Source: Clostridiales bacterium (lineage in GTDB: Bacteria; Bacillota; Clostridia; Peptostreptococcales; Acidaminobacteraceae). Taken from it: 64,000 nt of DNA. Positions 38,732 to 47,676 of the stretch are shown piece by piece (position 1 is the first letter of the stretch; each line of letters begins with the position of its first letter). The notes beneath the pieces were generated by a model, which saw only the letters and a list, made by a program, of their open reading frames with translations, did not search any database and was not told where the DNA came from. The stretch lies in the NCBI GenBank assembly GCA_030446305.1, contig JASUSA010000001.1:1-64000 (forward strand), in the 5' to 3' direction. The translations under genes were made by a program, and so were the position numbers.

Positions 38732-39613
38732 CTACTTCAATAATGCCACATTGTTATGAACAGTCATTTTTTCAATTTCAGCTTCCGGCATACCAGCTTG
38801 AAACAATTTTTCAGCAAAGATCATCAGACCTTCATCGGGATAGAGTGCCGTTTTCTGTCCCAAGTCCGTTCCAAGTACCACATGATCTGCACCAATGGCT
38901 TTGATTTGAGCCAATGTCGTTTCAAAATCAACTTTACCTGTGGCAAATGTCGTATAGCAGTGCTCCATCACGGCACCGAGTTTTACCAATTCCCGCTGCT
39001 CATCAACACTGTAAAAAGTTGTTGGAAAATCAACGTGTGTTGCAATAATGCGTTCAACTTTTCTCTTCTTTGCTTCTCTAAGCAGCGCAAAGACCTCTTT
39101 ATGTGAGAGATGTGCCGTCGCTAATATCATATTGTACTTTGCGATGATTTCCAATACCTGAATGGTTTCAGCTGTCAGTTTACCATCTTTTAATACACTA
39201 ATCGGCGGTGCAACAATCCCTTCCGCTTTCATATCCAGAACGATCTTTGCCCAGTAAGGCATCTTTTTATTCGGATCGCCCGAAAAGACATGCGACTGTT
39301 CATAAGCGCCGTCACATGTTGGAAACCACACGAGCTTCGCCCCGGAACGACCGGCCATTTCTACTGCAGACGGATTGATGCCGCCAACTGAGTTATTTAA
39401 AGTAATGGTACCAACTGTATGGCATTCGGGATATAATGTGTTCATAAGTTCTGCTCGTTCTGATGTACAAAAATAGTGCGATTTAATGGCATACCCTTTC
39501 ATGCCCGCATCTATTATGCGCTTTGCCATCTCAAGATCATTCATCTTTCTGGGGAGAACATCTGGTGCTGAATGGACGTGTAAATCATACGCCCCATCAA
39601 TTAATGACTTCAT
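38732..39613 (-). CDS. DUF6282-type amidohydrolase-like protein
   Basis: GAYDLHVHSAPDVLPRKMNDLEMAKRIIDAGMKGYAIKSHYF; ATHVDFPTTF; VLGTDLGQ. Confidence 0.78.
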   Translation of the reverse strand: MKSLIDGAYDLHVHSAPDVLPRKMNDLEMAKRIIDAGMKGYAIKSHYFCTSERAELMNTLYPECHTVGTITLNNSVGGINPSAVEMAGRSGAKLVWFPTCDGAYEQSHVFSGDPNKKMPYWAKIVLDMKAEGIVAPPISVLKDGKLTAETIQVLEIIAKYNMILATAHLSHKEVFALLREAKKRKVERIIATHVDFPTTFYSVDEQRELVKLGAVMEHCYTTFATGKVDFETTLAQIKAIGADHVVLGTDLGQKTALYPDEGLMIFAEKLFQAGMPEAEIEKMTVHNNVALLK

Positions 39614-39680
39614 CTAAACCTCCTGAGTCACATTGTACTTCTAGTTAGTCGACTTAATTGTATTACAATATTGTGTCTAC

Positions 39681-39709
39681 ATTATATATTGCAATTTTGG
39701 CTCTGTCAA
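39681..39709 (-). promoter_or_regulatory. Sigma70-type promoter of TRAP/DUF6282 operon
   Basis: Minus strand TTGACA-N17-TATAAT, followed by palindromes ACAATATTGT and TTGTAATACAA (39658-39674). Confidence 0.82.
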
Positions 39710-39736
39710 TGTCTATTTTAATAATATGTACATAAA

Positions 39737-39780
39737 AAAACCCTCTACAATTGTCATAAACGACAGCTGTAGAGGGTTTT
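39737..39780 (-). terminator. Intrinsic terminator downstream of hydA
   Basis: AAAACCCTCTACA...TGTAGAGGGTTTT, T-rich on both sides. Confidence 0.8.
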
Positions 39781-39873
39781 CAAAAGTTATAGCATTTTAA
39801 TGCATTTACTTTTTGACGGCTGAGTACCATTTCAATTACAGGTTAAGCGATTAAGGCTTTCCTGAATGGCCTA

Positions 39874-41634
39874 TTAGTCTTGTACTGGATATTTTTCTCT
39901 TGCATAGTAATGTGTATGCAGGAGTTCATGCGCTTTATGTGAATTTGGTTCTCCCAAGTATTCATCATAAAGGCGCTTGATTTCTGGGTTTTTATGCGAT
40001 TTACGAACAGTTGATGCCGCATCTTCACTGTAAAGTGCTTTTGCGCGTTCCGCTCTAATATCGATAACATTGCGAACACTTGCAGGTTGAATTGGCTGTC
40101 CACCGCCGTTTACACAACCGCCTGGGCAAGCCATGATTTCGACGAAGTGATAATCCGCTTCGCCTGCTCTGATTTTATCGAGTATAATCGCTGCATTTTT
40201 AGTGTTGTGGGCAACGGCAACTTTAATGTCTTTACCGGCAATATTGACAGTGGCTTCTTTAATGCCTTCAACGCCACGAACAGCCGTATAATCGACGTTT
40301 TCAAGATCTTGTCCTGTCAAGACGTCTGCAACCGTTCTGATTGCTGCTTCCATAACGCCGCCAGTTGCACCGAAGATAACGCCGGCACCTGAATAGTCAC
40401 CCATGAATGGGTCAAATGTGCCGTCTTCGAGTTTATCGAATTCCATACGCGCTTCTTTAATCATACGCGCAAGCTCTCTCGTTGTAATGGAGACATCAAC
40501 ATCGCGAACGCCGCCAACTGAAAGCTCAGGTCTCTCGATTTCCGTTTTCTTAGAAGTGCATGGCATAACAGAAACGACAAAAATGTCTTTCGGATCAATG
40601 TTATTCTTTTCAGCATAGTAACTCTTTGCAAGTGCACCAAACATATTTTGCGGCGATTTACAAGAAGACAGATGATCTAAGAGATCAGGATAGTTGAATT
40701 CAATAAAGCGCACCCAACCTGGCGAACACGATGTAATCATCGGCAGTTTACCGCCGTTTTGGAGTCTGCCAAGCAGTTCGGTTCCCTCTTCCATAATGGT
40801 AACGTCTGCTGCCCAGTTTGTATCGAAAATTTTATCAAAGCCCAAATTGCGGAGCGCTGACGCTAATTTGCCAGTGACATTGGTGCCGATTGGATAACCG
40901 AATTCTTCACCAAGCGCCGCTCTAACAGCCGGAGCTGATTGGACGATCACATGTTTTTTAGGATCTTCCAGCGCATCCCACACTTTGTCAATCGCTGGTT
41001 TTTCAGTTAATGCGCCAACAGGACATACAACCATACACTGACCGCAGTAGATACATGGCGCATCTTTCATGCTCACTTCAAAAGCAGGGCCAACAGTGGT
41101 TTCAAATCCTCTGTTAACAAAATCGAGGATGCCGATACCCTGTACATTTTTACAGGCGCTTACGCAACGTCCGCAAAGAATACATTTGCTGGAATCTCTG
41201 ATGATTGAATGTGAAAAGTTATCGTATTTGCCTTCCCGTTTTGCACCCGTGTAACGGATATCTCGAATACCGAGTTCTTCAGAAACGGATTGCAATTCAC
41301 AGTTTTTGCTTCTAACGCAAGTTGTACATTCTCTGTTGTGGTTGGCGAGAATGAGTTCAACCGTCGTTTTACGCGCATTTCGAACGCGTTGGTTATTTGT
41401 TTTGACGACCATGCCTTCTCTTACAGGCAATACACACGATGCTTGAAGCGCTCTAGCGCCTTCAACTTCGACAACGCAGACACGGCACGCGCCCACTTCA
41501 TTGATATCTTTTAAGAAACAAAGCGTCGGGATATCAATGCCGACTGTTCTAGCAGCCTCAAGTACCGTTAAGTTGCTCGGTACAGCGTACTGATTGCCAT
41601 TTATCGTAATCGTAACATTATTCACGATGCACAC
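39874..41634 (-). CDS. hydA: [FeFe]-hydrogenase catalytic subunit, HydABC type
   Basis: N-terminal [2Fe-2S] CFLKDINEVGACRVC; CILCGRCVSACK, CIYCGQCMVVCP; TSCSPGW, MPCTSKKTE, EIMACPGGCVNGGGQP. Confidence 0.93.
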   Translation of the reverse strand: MCIVNNVTITINGNQYAVPSNLTVLEAARTVGIDIPTLCFLKDINEVGACRVCVVEVEGARALQASCVLPVREGMVVKTNNQRVRNARKTTVELILANHNRECTTCVRSKNCELQSVSEELGIRDIRYTGAKREGKYDNFSHSIIRDSSKCILCGRCVSACKNVQGIGILDFVNRGFETTVGPAFEVSMKDAPCIYCGQCMVVCPVGALTEKPAIDKVWDALEDPKKHVIVQSAPAVRAALGEEFGYPIGTNVTGKLASALRNLGFDKIFDTNWAADVTIMEEGTELLGRLQNGGKLPMITSCSPGWVRFIEFNYPDLLDHLSSCKSPQNMFGALAKSYYAEKNNIDPKDIFVVSVMPCTSKKTEIERPELSVGGVRDVDVSITTRELARMIKEARMEFDKLEDGTFDPFMGDYSGAGVIFGATGGVMEAAIRTVADVLTGQDLENVDYTAVRGVEGIKEATVNIAGKDIKVAVAHNTKNAAIILDKIRAGEADYHFVEIMACPGGCVNGGGQPIQPASVRNVIDIRAERAKALYSEDAASTVRKSHKNPEIKRLYDEYLGEPNSHKAHELLHTHYYAREKYPVQD

Positions 41635-41661
41635 CTCTTTCTTTTAATGTTCAACCCAAAA

Positions 41662-43458
41662 TTACTGCTTGTAAATAACCTTTTTAGGACATTTAGGAAT
41701 ACAAGCGCCACACTTGATACACTTCGATTGGTCAATGACATGCTGTCCTTTTACTTCGCCGGTAATAGCGCCGACTGGGCAGACACGTGCACAGGCTGTA
41801 CAGCCGATACAGCCGTCGCCAATGACGATTTGTAAGAGATCTTGGCATACGCCTGCAGGACATTTTTTGTCGACAACGTGTGCAACATATTCATCTCTAA
41901 AATATCTGAGTGTTGATAATACTGGGTTTGGTGCAGTTTGTCCCAAACCGCAAAGTGCTGAATCCTTAATCGAGTAAGCAAGCTGCTCCAATGTGTCAAG
42001 GTCTTCGAGGGTTCCTTTGCCAGAAGTGATCTTTTCAAGGATTTCAAGCATACGCTTAGTCCCTTCACGACATGGTACACATTTTCCACAGGATTCATCA
42101 ACTGTAAAGTCTAAGAAGAAGCGTGCAAAGTCTACCATACAGTTGTCTTCGTCAACGACAATCATACCGCCTGAACCCATCATGGAACCAATCGCTGTTA
42201 AATTGTCAAAGTCAATTGGCGTATCAAGATGCTGTTTCGTTATACAGCCGCCTGACGGTCCGCCCGTTTGAACCGCTTTAAACTCTTTGCCGCCAGGAAT
42301 ACCGCCGCCGATATCATAAATAACTTCTCTAAGTGTTGTTCCCATTGGAATTTCCACGAGACCCGTATTATTGATTTTACCGCCAAGTGCAAATACTTTT
42401 GTACCAGGTGATCTTTCAGTACCCATTGACGTAAACCAATCGGCACCATTTAAAATAATCTGTGCAATAACTGCATAGGTTTCAACGTTGTTAATGATTG
42501 TCGGTTTGCCAAATATCCCCTTTACTGCTGGGAATGGCGGTTTTGGTCTAGGCATACCGCGTTCACCTTCGATAGAGGCAATCAGCGCTGTTTCTTCACC
42601 GCAAACAAATGCACCGGCACCTAAACGGATTTCAAGGTCAAATTCAAACCCCGTACCAAAAATATCCGTTCCGAGCAGGCCCATTTCTTTTGCTTGTGCT
42701 ATCGCAATCCCTAAACGCTTAACGGCAATTGGATACTCAGCACGGATATAAACATAACCTTTTTTTGCACCAATTGCATAAGCGGCAATCGCCATTGCTT
42801 CAATGACTGCATGTGGATCGCCTTCCAAAACGGAACGGTCCATAAATGCACCCGGGTCGCCTTCGTCTGCGTTGCAGGCAACATATTTAATGTCCCCTTC
42901 TGATTTGCTGGCAAATTCCCATTTTAGCCCTGTTGGGAAACCGCCGCCACCACGGCCTCTTAATCCAGATTTTTTGATAACGTCAATAACATCTTGCGGT
43001 GTCATTTCCGTTAAGACTTTACCAAGTGCCTGATAACCGTCAAATGCGATATATTCTTCAATAACTTCCGGATTGATTACACCGCAGTTTTTGAGGGCAA
43101 CGCGTTTTTGCTTTTTATAAAAATTCACTTCACTAATTGAAGTGGTGATATCTCTAGCTTCATTGGCATGGTCGACATAGAGTAAATCTTTTACAATTCT
43201 ACCTTTAAGCAAATGTTCTTCGACGATGCGCTCAACATCGGCCATTTTAACATGCGAGTAGAATGATCCCTCTGGATAAACGATACAAATAGGGCCCGCT
43301 TCGCAAAGACCGAAGCAACCCGTTCTGACGACCTTTACTTCTTTTTCTAATCCTCTTGCCTTTAGTGCCGTATTGAACATCTCTTCAATCGTTAAAGAGC
43401 CGGATGACGTACAGCCAGTTCCGCCGCATACGAGCACGTGCGCTCTATAAAAATCCAT
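41662..43458 (-). CDS. hydB: NuoF-like HydB subunit of bifurcating hydrogenase
   Basis: GLRGRGGGGFPTGLKWEF, NADEGDPGAFMDRSVLEGDPHAV, ESCGKCVPCREGT, C-terminal 2x[4Fe-4S]. Confidence 0.93.
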   Translation of the reverse strand: MDFYRAHVLVCGGTGCTSSGSLTIEEMFNTALKARGLEKEVKVVRTGCFGLCEAGPICIVYPEGSFYSHVKMADVERIVEEHLLKGRIVKDLLYVDHANEARDITTSISEVNFYKKQKRVALKNCGVINPEVIEEYIAFDGYQALGKVLTEMTPQDVIDVIKKSGLRGRGGGGFPTGLKWEFASKSEGDIKYVACNADEGDPGAFMDRSVLEGDPHAVIEAMAIAAYAIGAKKGYVYIRAEYPIAVKRLGIAIAQAKEMGLLGTDIFGTGFEFDLEIRLGAGAFVCGEETALIASIEGERGMPRPKPPFPAVKGIFGKPTIINNVETYAVIAQIILNGADWFTSMGTERSPGTKVFALGGKINNTGLVEIPMGTTLREVIYDIGGGIPGGKEFKAVQTGGPSGGCITKQHLDTPIDFDNLTAIGSMMGSGGMIVVDEDNCMVDFARFFLDFTVDESCGKCVPCREGTKRMLEILEKITSGKGTLEDLDTLEQLAYSIKDSALCGLGQTAPNPVLSTLRYFRDEYVAHVVDKKCPAGVCQDLLQIVIGDGCIGCTACARVCPVGAITGEVKGQHVIDQSKCIKCGACIPKCPKKVIYKQ

Positions 43459-43479
43459 TAAAATACCTCCTCAAATCGT

Positions 43480-43848
43480 CTATTTATCAGCAGCGCCGAT
43501 GGTGTACTCCGTAACGACGTTTCCGTTCACGATATGTTCTGCAATGACGCGTCTCGCTTTTTCTTCTGTCATTTCTACATATGTGACTTTTTCTTGCCCT
43601 TCACTGTATACCTCGACAATCGGTTCTAATCTGCATACGCCAATACAACCGGTTTGAGTGATTTCAACTTCTTTTAAACCTCTTTTTTGTGCTTCGTCAA
43701 GCAGTGCTGTTAAAACAGGTCTCGCCCCAGCCGAGATCCCGCAAGTAGCCATGCCCACAACAATGCGCGTACCTTTTCTGTCTGTTCTCAAATCGACGCG
43801 CTTAAGTGCTTCTTCTCTAATTTTCGCTAATTCCGCTAACGATTTCAT
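43480..43848 (-). CDS. Thioredoxin-like [2Fe-2S] ferredoxin subunit
   Basis: VGMATCGISAGARPVL ... ITQTGCIGVCRLEPIVEVY. Confidence 0.87.
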   Translation of the reverse strand: MKSLAELAKIREEALKRVDLRTDRKGTRIVVGMATCGISAGARPVLTALLDEAQKRGLKEVEITQTGCIGVCRLEPIVEVYSEGQEKVTYVEMTEEKARRVIAEHIVNGNVVTEYTIGAADK

Positions 43849-43900
43849 TAAGCTTCCTCCTCAGTGTATTCCGATGTACTCTGAAATAACAGATCCATCA

Positions 43901-44401
43901 TTAACCTTGATATTTCGCGATAATACCTGGAACATCGTCGACAACCAATCTTCCATAGACATCATCATTTACCGTCATTACCGGTGCAAGACCGCACGCG
44001 CCAATGCATCGCGTTGCTTCAAGTGAAAATTTGCCATCTGCAGATGTCGTTCCCACTGAGACACCTGTCAACTCGGTAACTTTATCGATTAGCTTTTGAG
44101 AACCCTTAACATAGCAAGCCGTTCCCAAACAAACACTGATGAGAAAATCGCCTTTTGGTTCAAGTGTGAATTGCGAATAAAATGTCACGACGCCGTAAAT
44201 CTCAGCAAGCGGGACATTTAGCTTTTCCGAGATGACCTTTTGAACTGCCATAGGAATAGCACCGAAAATATGCTGCGCTTCGTGTAACACCGGCATTAAG
44301 GGTCCCTGCATGTCCTTATGCGCTTCGATGACACTTTCAAGCTTCGCAAAATTTTCTGCCGTCAAAAAGTTTTTTGCCATTAATCGTTCCTCCTTATACA
44401 A
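43901..44401 (-). CDS. hydC: NuoE-like HydC subunit
   Basis: VVTFYSQFTLEPKGDFLISVCLGTACYVKGSQKLID, CIGACGLAPVMTVND. Confidence 0.92.
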   Translation of the reverse strand: MYKEERLMAKNFLTAENFAKLESVIEAHKDMQGPLMPVLHEAQHIFGAIPMAVQKVISEKLNVPLAEIYGVVTFYSQFTLEPKGDFLISVCLGTACYVKGSQKLIDKVTELTGVSVGTTSADGKFSLEATRCIGACGLAPVMTVNDDVYGRLVVDDVPGIIAKYQG

Positions 44402-44442
44402 TCGTAACGATTGAGTTAAAGCAACACCCTAATCGTTTAAAT

Positions 44443-44459
44443 CCTAGTAAATTACTAGG
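44443..44459. repeat. 17-nt palindrome CCTAGTAAATTACTAGG in hydC 5' UTR
   Basis: Perfect 8-bp arms around one central base. Confidence 0.8.
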
Positions 44460-44470
44460 TTTAAGGTTGT

Positions 44471-44488
44471 TTGTTAATAAATTAACCT
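44471..44488. promoter_or_regulatory. Rex-box-like operator of hydC-B-A operon
   Basis: TTGTTAATAAATTAACCT (16/18 to TTGTTAANNNNTTAACAA), just downstream of candidate TATAAT. Confidence 0.75.
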
Positions 44489-44598
44489 TTATTCGAAATG
44501 ATTATAACACAGATTTTTCTGTATGTATACAGCTTATTCGGGATAAAGGAATGTTAACAAATCGTAATATTATTGTATAGAAAATAGCTCAAAATATG

Positions 44599-44640
44599 AA
44601 AAAGACACATTTCGCATCAACAGCGATTTGTGTCTTTTTT
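44599..44640 (-). terminator. Terminator downstream of uvrC
   Basis: AAAAAGACACA-TTCGC...GCGA-TTGTGTCTTTTTT. Confidence 0.75.
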
Positions 44641-44712
44641 GTAACATTTATTTCGATTACGTTTTATTTTTTTGAAAAATTGGGCTATTTTTCACCTAGC
44701 GAACAAATGTTG

Positions 44713-46650
44713 TTAACTATTCGTAACATTTTCAGAATCGGTTGTATGAAAAAATACGTATATCGCTTCTGCAACATTATGGGGAATTTCTGAAAGTGTC
44801 GACAATTCCTCAACAGATGCCTTCCTAATCGCTTCAATTGATTTAAAATGCTTCATTAGAGCGATTCGACGCTTCTCGCCGACACCTTCTATTTCATCGA
44901 GTTCAGATGCGGTCATCGCCTTGGTTCTAAGTGATTTATGGTATTCTATAGCAAATCGATGGACTTCTTCTTGAACGTCATAAATATAACGATATGCAGC
45001 TCTTTTTTGCTTTAATCCACATAATACACCATCATAATAAAGATCCTCTGTCTTATGATAGTCGTCTTTTACCATCCCGGCTACTGGAATATGCAGCTCA
45101 AGTGCATTCAAGACATCCAAGACGGCATTGACATGTCCCTTTCCGCCATCGATCAGCAAAAGGTCTGGAAAAACAGAGAATTTATTCGTATCAACACCTG
45201 TGTCAGCTGCTATCGCCTGCTCTTCGAGGCCACGTTTAAAACGCCTGTACAACACTTCTTGCATGGCCCCGTAGTCATTGGCACCTTCAATAGTTTTGAC
45301 GCGGTATCTTCTGTAATCGCTTCTTTTTTTCTTGCCGTCTTCATAGACAACCATACTGCCAACTGTATAAACACCCGACGTATTGGATATATCATAAGCT
45401 TCAATGCGATTGAGCGGCAAATTATCCGGCAATCCCAGGAGCACGCGAAGTTCTTCGATCGTTTGCTGCTTAAGAGCGCTTTCTTTTTCAATGCGTTCTT
45501 GGAATTTAATAATGTATTCTTTGGCGTTTTTTTCGACGAGTGCCATCATCTGCTTTTTTTCACCTTTAAGCGGTACGGCAATTTCAACTTTGCTGCCGGC
45601 AAGTTTTGACAGCCAAGCCCCATACGCTTCCCGCTCTTCAATCTCCGTTGATAAATAGATTTCCTTTGGTATAAAAAGTGCACCTGCATAATACTGAAGG
45701 AGAAACGAACTGAGTAGCGCACTGCCGGCTTCGCCTTCGCCGCCAGTGATATTATAAGCCTCCCGACCTTCTATTTTGCCCCCTCTTACTTGGAAGAGCA
45801 TGACGCAAGTGCGCGCTTCAAAGCGATAATAAGCAATAAAATCCTGATTTTTATCATTGTTTTGAATCGCTTTTTGCTTTTCATTCAATGCCTTTAATGC
45901 AATGATTTTATCCCGCAGAACTGCTGCGTCTTCAAAATTCATTTTTGCTGCGGCATGCTGCATCTGCTGTTCGAGATCATCGATCAGCCAGCCTTTGTCC
46001 CCGTTGAGAAAGCGAATAATTTGCTCGATATACGCTGCATAAGCTTCTTTGGTAATTTGATGATTGCAAACACCTGCACATCGGCCAATATGATAATTAA
46101 GGCATGGCCGATCAATTTTGTCTGTGATTTTTTTGCTGCACTCTCTAATTGGAAAAATAGTTTGAATGACCTCAAGGGTCTTCTTAACCTGATCTGCACC
46201 GGTAAATGGCCCAAAGTATTTGGACTTGCCCTTCACAACTGTACGCGTCATAAAAACACGCGGAAAATCCTCTTCAAGTGTGATTCGGATATAGGGATAC
46301 ATCTTGTCGTCTTTTAATAAAATATTGAATCTAGGCAAGTGCTTTTTAATCAAATTGGCTTCCAGCACGAGCGCTTCCGTTTCACTGTCAGTAATAATAT
46401 AGTCAAAGTCTGCAATATTGACAACCATGGTCTGCACTTTTGGCATATGTGTATTAAAACCTCTAAAATAGGAACTTACACGGTTTTTTAAGTTCTTTGA
46501 TTTGCCGACATAAATAATCTCGCCCCGATTATCCTTCATAATATAAATACCCGGCAAATGCGGCAAACGTTTGAGTTGTTCCTTTATATGCTCTTTGACT
46601 ACAAATTTTGATGATGACATGGATGCTCCTTCTTTATTTTTTAAAGACAT
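44713..46650 (-). CDS. uvrC: Excinuclease ABC subunit C
   Basis: LPHLPGIYIMKDNRGEIIYVGKSKNLKNRVSSYF, DISNTSGVYTVGSMVVYEDG, DLLLIDGGKGHVNAV. Confidence 0.96.
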   Translation of the reverse strand: MSLKNKEGASMSSSKFVVKEHIKEQLKRLPHLPGIYIMKDNRGEIIYVGKSKNLKNRVSSYFRGFNTHMPKVQTMVVNIADFDYIITDSETEALVLEANLIKKHLPRFNILLKDDKMYPYIRITLEEDFPRVFMTRTVVKGKSKYFGPFTGADQVKKTLEVIQTIFPIRECSKKITDKIDRPCLNYHIGRCAGVCNHQITKEAYAAYIEQIIRFLNGDKGWLIDDLEQQMQHAAAKMNFEDAAVLRDKIIALKALNEKQKAIQNNDKNQDFIAYYRFEARTCVMLFQVRGGKIEGREAYNITGGEGEAGSALLSSFLLQYYAGALFIPKEIYLSTEIEEREAYGAWLSKLAGSKVEIAVPLKGEKKQMMALVEKNAKEYIIKFQERIEKESALKQQTIEELRVLLGLPDNLPLNRIEAYDISNTSGVYTVGSMVVYEDGKKKRSDYRRYRVKTIEGANDYGAMQEVLYRRFKRGLEEQAIAADTGVDTNKFSVFPDLLLIDGGKGHVNAVLDVLNALELHIPVAGMVKDDYHKTEDLYYDGVLCGLKQKRAAYRYIYDVQEEVHRFAIEYHKSLRTKAMTASELDEIEGVGEKRRIALMKHFKSIEAIRKASVEELSTLSEIPHNVAEAIYVFFHTTDSENVTNS

Positions 46651-46695
46651 TTCATAAGATAATCGTTATAATAGTAATGATGCCGTTATTTGCAC

Positions 46696-46741
46696 GTTCA
46701 TTACACGGTTCATTGCAGGGCCCATTGCACGGCCCATTTAA
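46696..46741. repeat. Short ~12-13-nt imperfect tandem repeats
   Basis: cgttcattaca cggttcattgcag ggcccattgcac ggcccattta. Confidence 0.55.
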
Positions 46742-46814
46742 CAGCATACTGCATTCGCAAATCTGTCTTCACATGGGCAGACCTACAGATCGATAACATT
46801 AGAAAGGTGATCTT

Positions 46815-47489
46815 ATGAATCAAACGACGCGAACCATCATTTTCTTTTCGAGTCTCGTGATGATGTTCTTATATTATCTCATGATTATCCCACGTTTGCC
46901 ACTGGCATTCGATAATGCTGTACTCTATGCAAACTATTCATTTTCATCCTTTTTCATCTGCGTTCCGGCAACACAAATGCTGCTGAGAAGACGAATATTG
47001 GCGCGATTTAAGGATGATCACCTTTATGAATTTCGCATTCACGATGCCATTGCCGTTCAACATCTCATTTATCTCGTCATCGGTTATCTGATGCTTATTA
47101 GGCCCCTGACAGCATCTTTAACAGATTTCAGCAATGTTGAACCGATTAACTGGCTTAGTTTCATTGGATGGCTCGCTGTGGCACAAGTGCTTATTGCATT
47201 AACTTACCGATCGACAAAAGCGCAATTCTGCCGTGAACATATTCTCATCTACGGCTGGGATCTTCGAATGGATTTTCCTTTTGGCAACCCTTTGTACAGT
47301 CATTCCGGTGTTTATGCTTACAGCGATTTTGAATATTACTTTTTTGACGGCAATCGATTAACGCTGAGGCTTAAAGGCGAACTCGGCAAAATTGTCATTG
47401 TCGTCCCTTCTGAAATGCAGGAACAGGTTGGCGAGTATTTAAAAGCACAGCAGCTTGACAAACCAAAAAAACAGCAACATCAATACTAA
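46815..47489 (+). CDS. Membrane protein of unknown function
   Basis: 224 aa, about four TM segments; RBS AAAGGTGATC upstream; one of only two well-supported plus-strand genes. Confidence 0.65.
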   Translation: MNQTTRTIIFFSSLVMMFLYYLMIIPRLPLAFDNAVLYANYSFSSFFICVPATQMLLRRRILARFKDDHLYEFRIHDAIAVQHLIYLVIGYLMLIRPLTASLTDFSNVEPINWLSFIGWLAVAQVLIALTYRSTKAQFCREHILIYGWDLRMDFPFGNPLYSHSGVYAYSDFEYYFFDGNRLTLRLKGELGKIVIVVPSEMQEQVGEYLKAQQLDKPKKQQHQY

Positions 47490-47634
47490 TTACCTTTGCA
47501 AAACCAAGTCTTAACAATCGCTATTGCAATTTTTATAAATAGCCTGTAGAGACAACCCATATGAATAACCTGTAGAGAAACCTATATCAATATGCTTCAT
47601 TGACAATTTACAGCAGCAATCCGTTTTCATGCTG

Positions 47635-47664
47635 AAAAGACACCTTATAACAGGTGTCTTTTTT
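47635..47664 (-). terminator. Terminator downstream of uvrA
   Basis: AAAAGACACCT-TATAAC-AGGTGTCTTTTTT. Confidence 0.75.
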
Positions 47665-47676
47665 AATGATTAACGC

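Noticed and set aside
44709-44728. Further Rex-like site TTGTTAACTATTCGTAACA
   Set aside because: Right half deviates strongly from TTAACAA and it lies within the uvrC 3' coding end.
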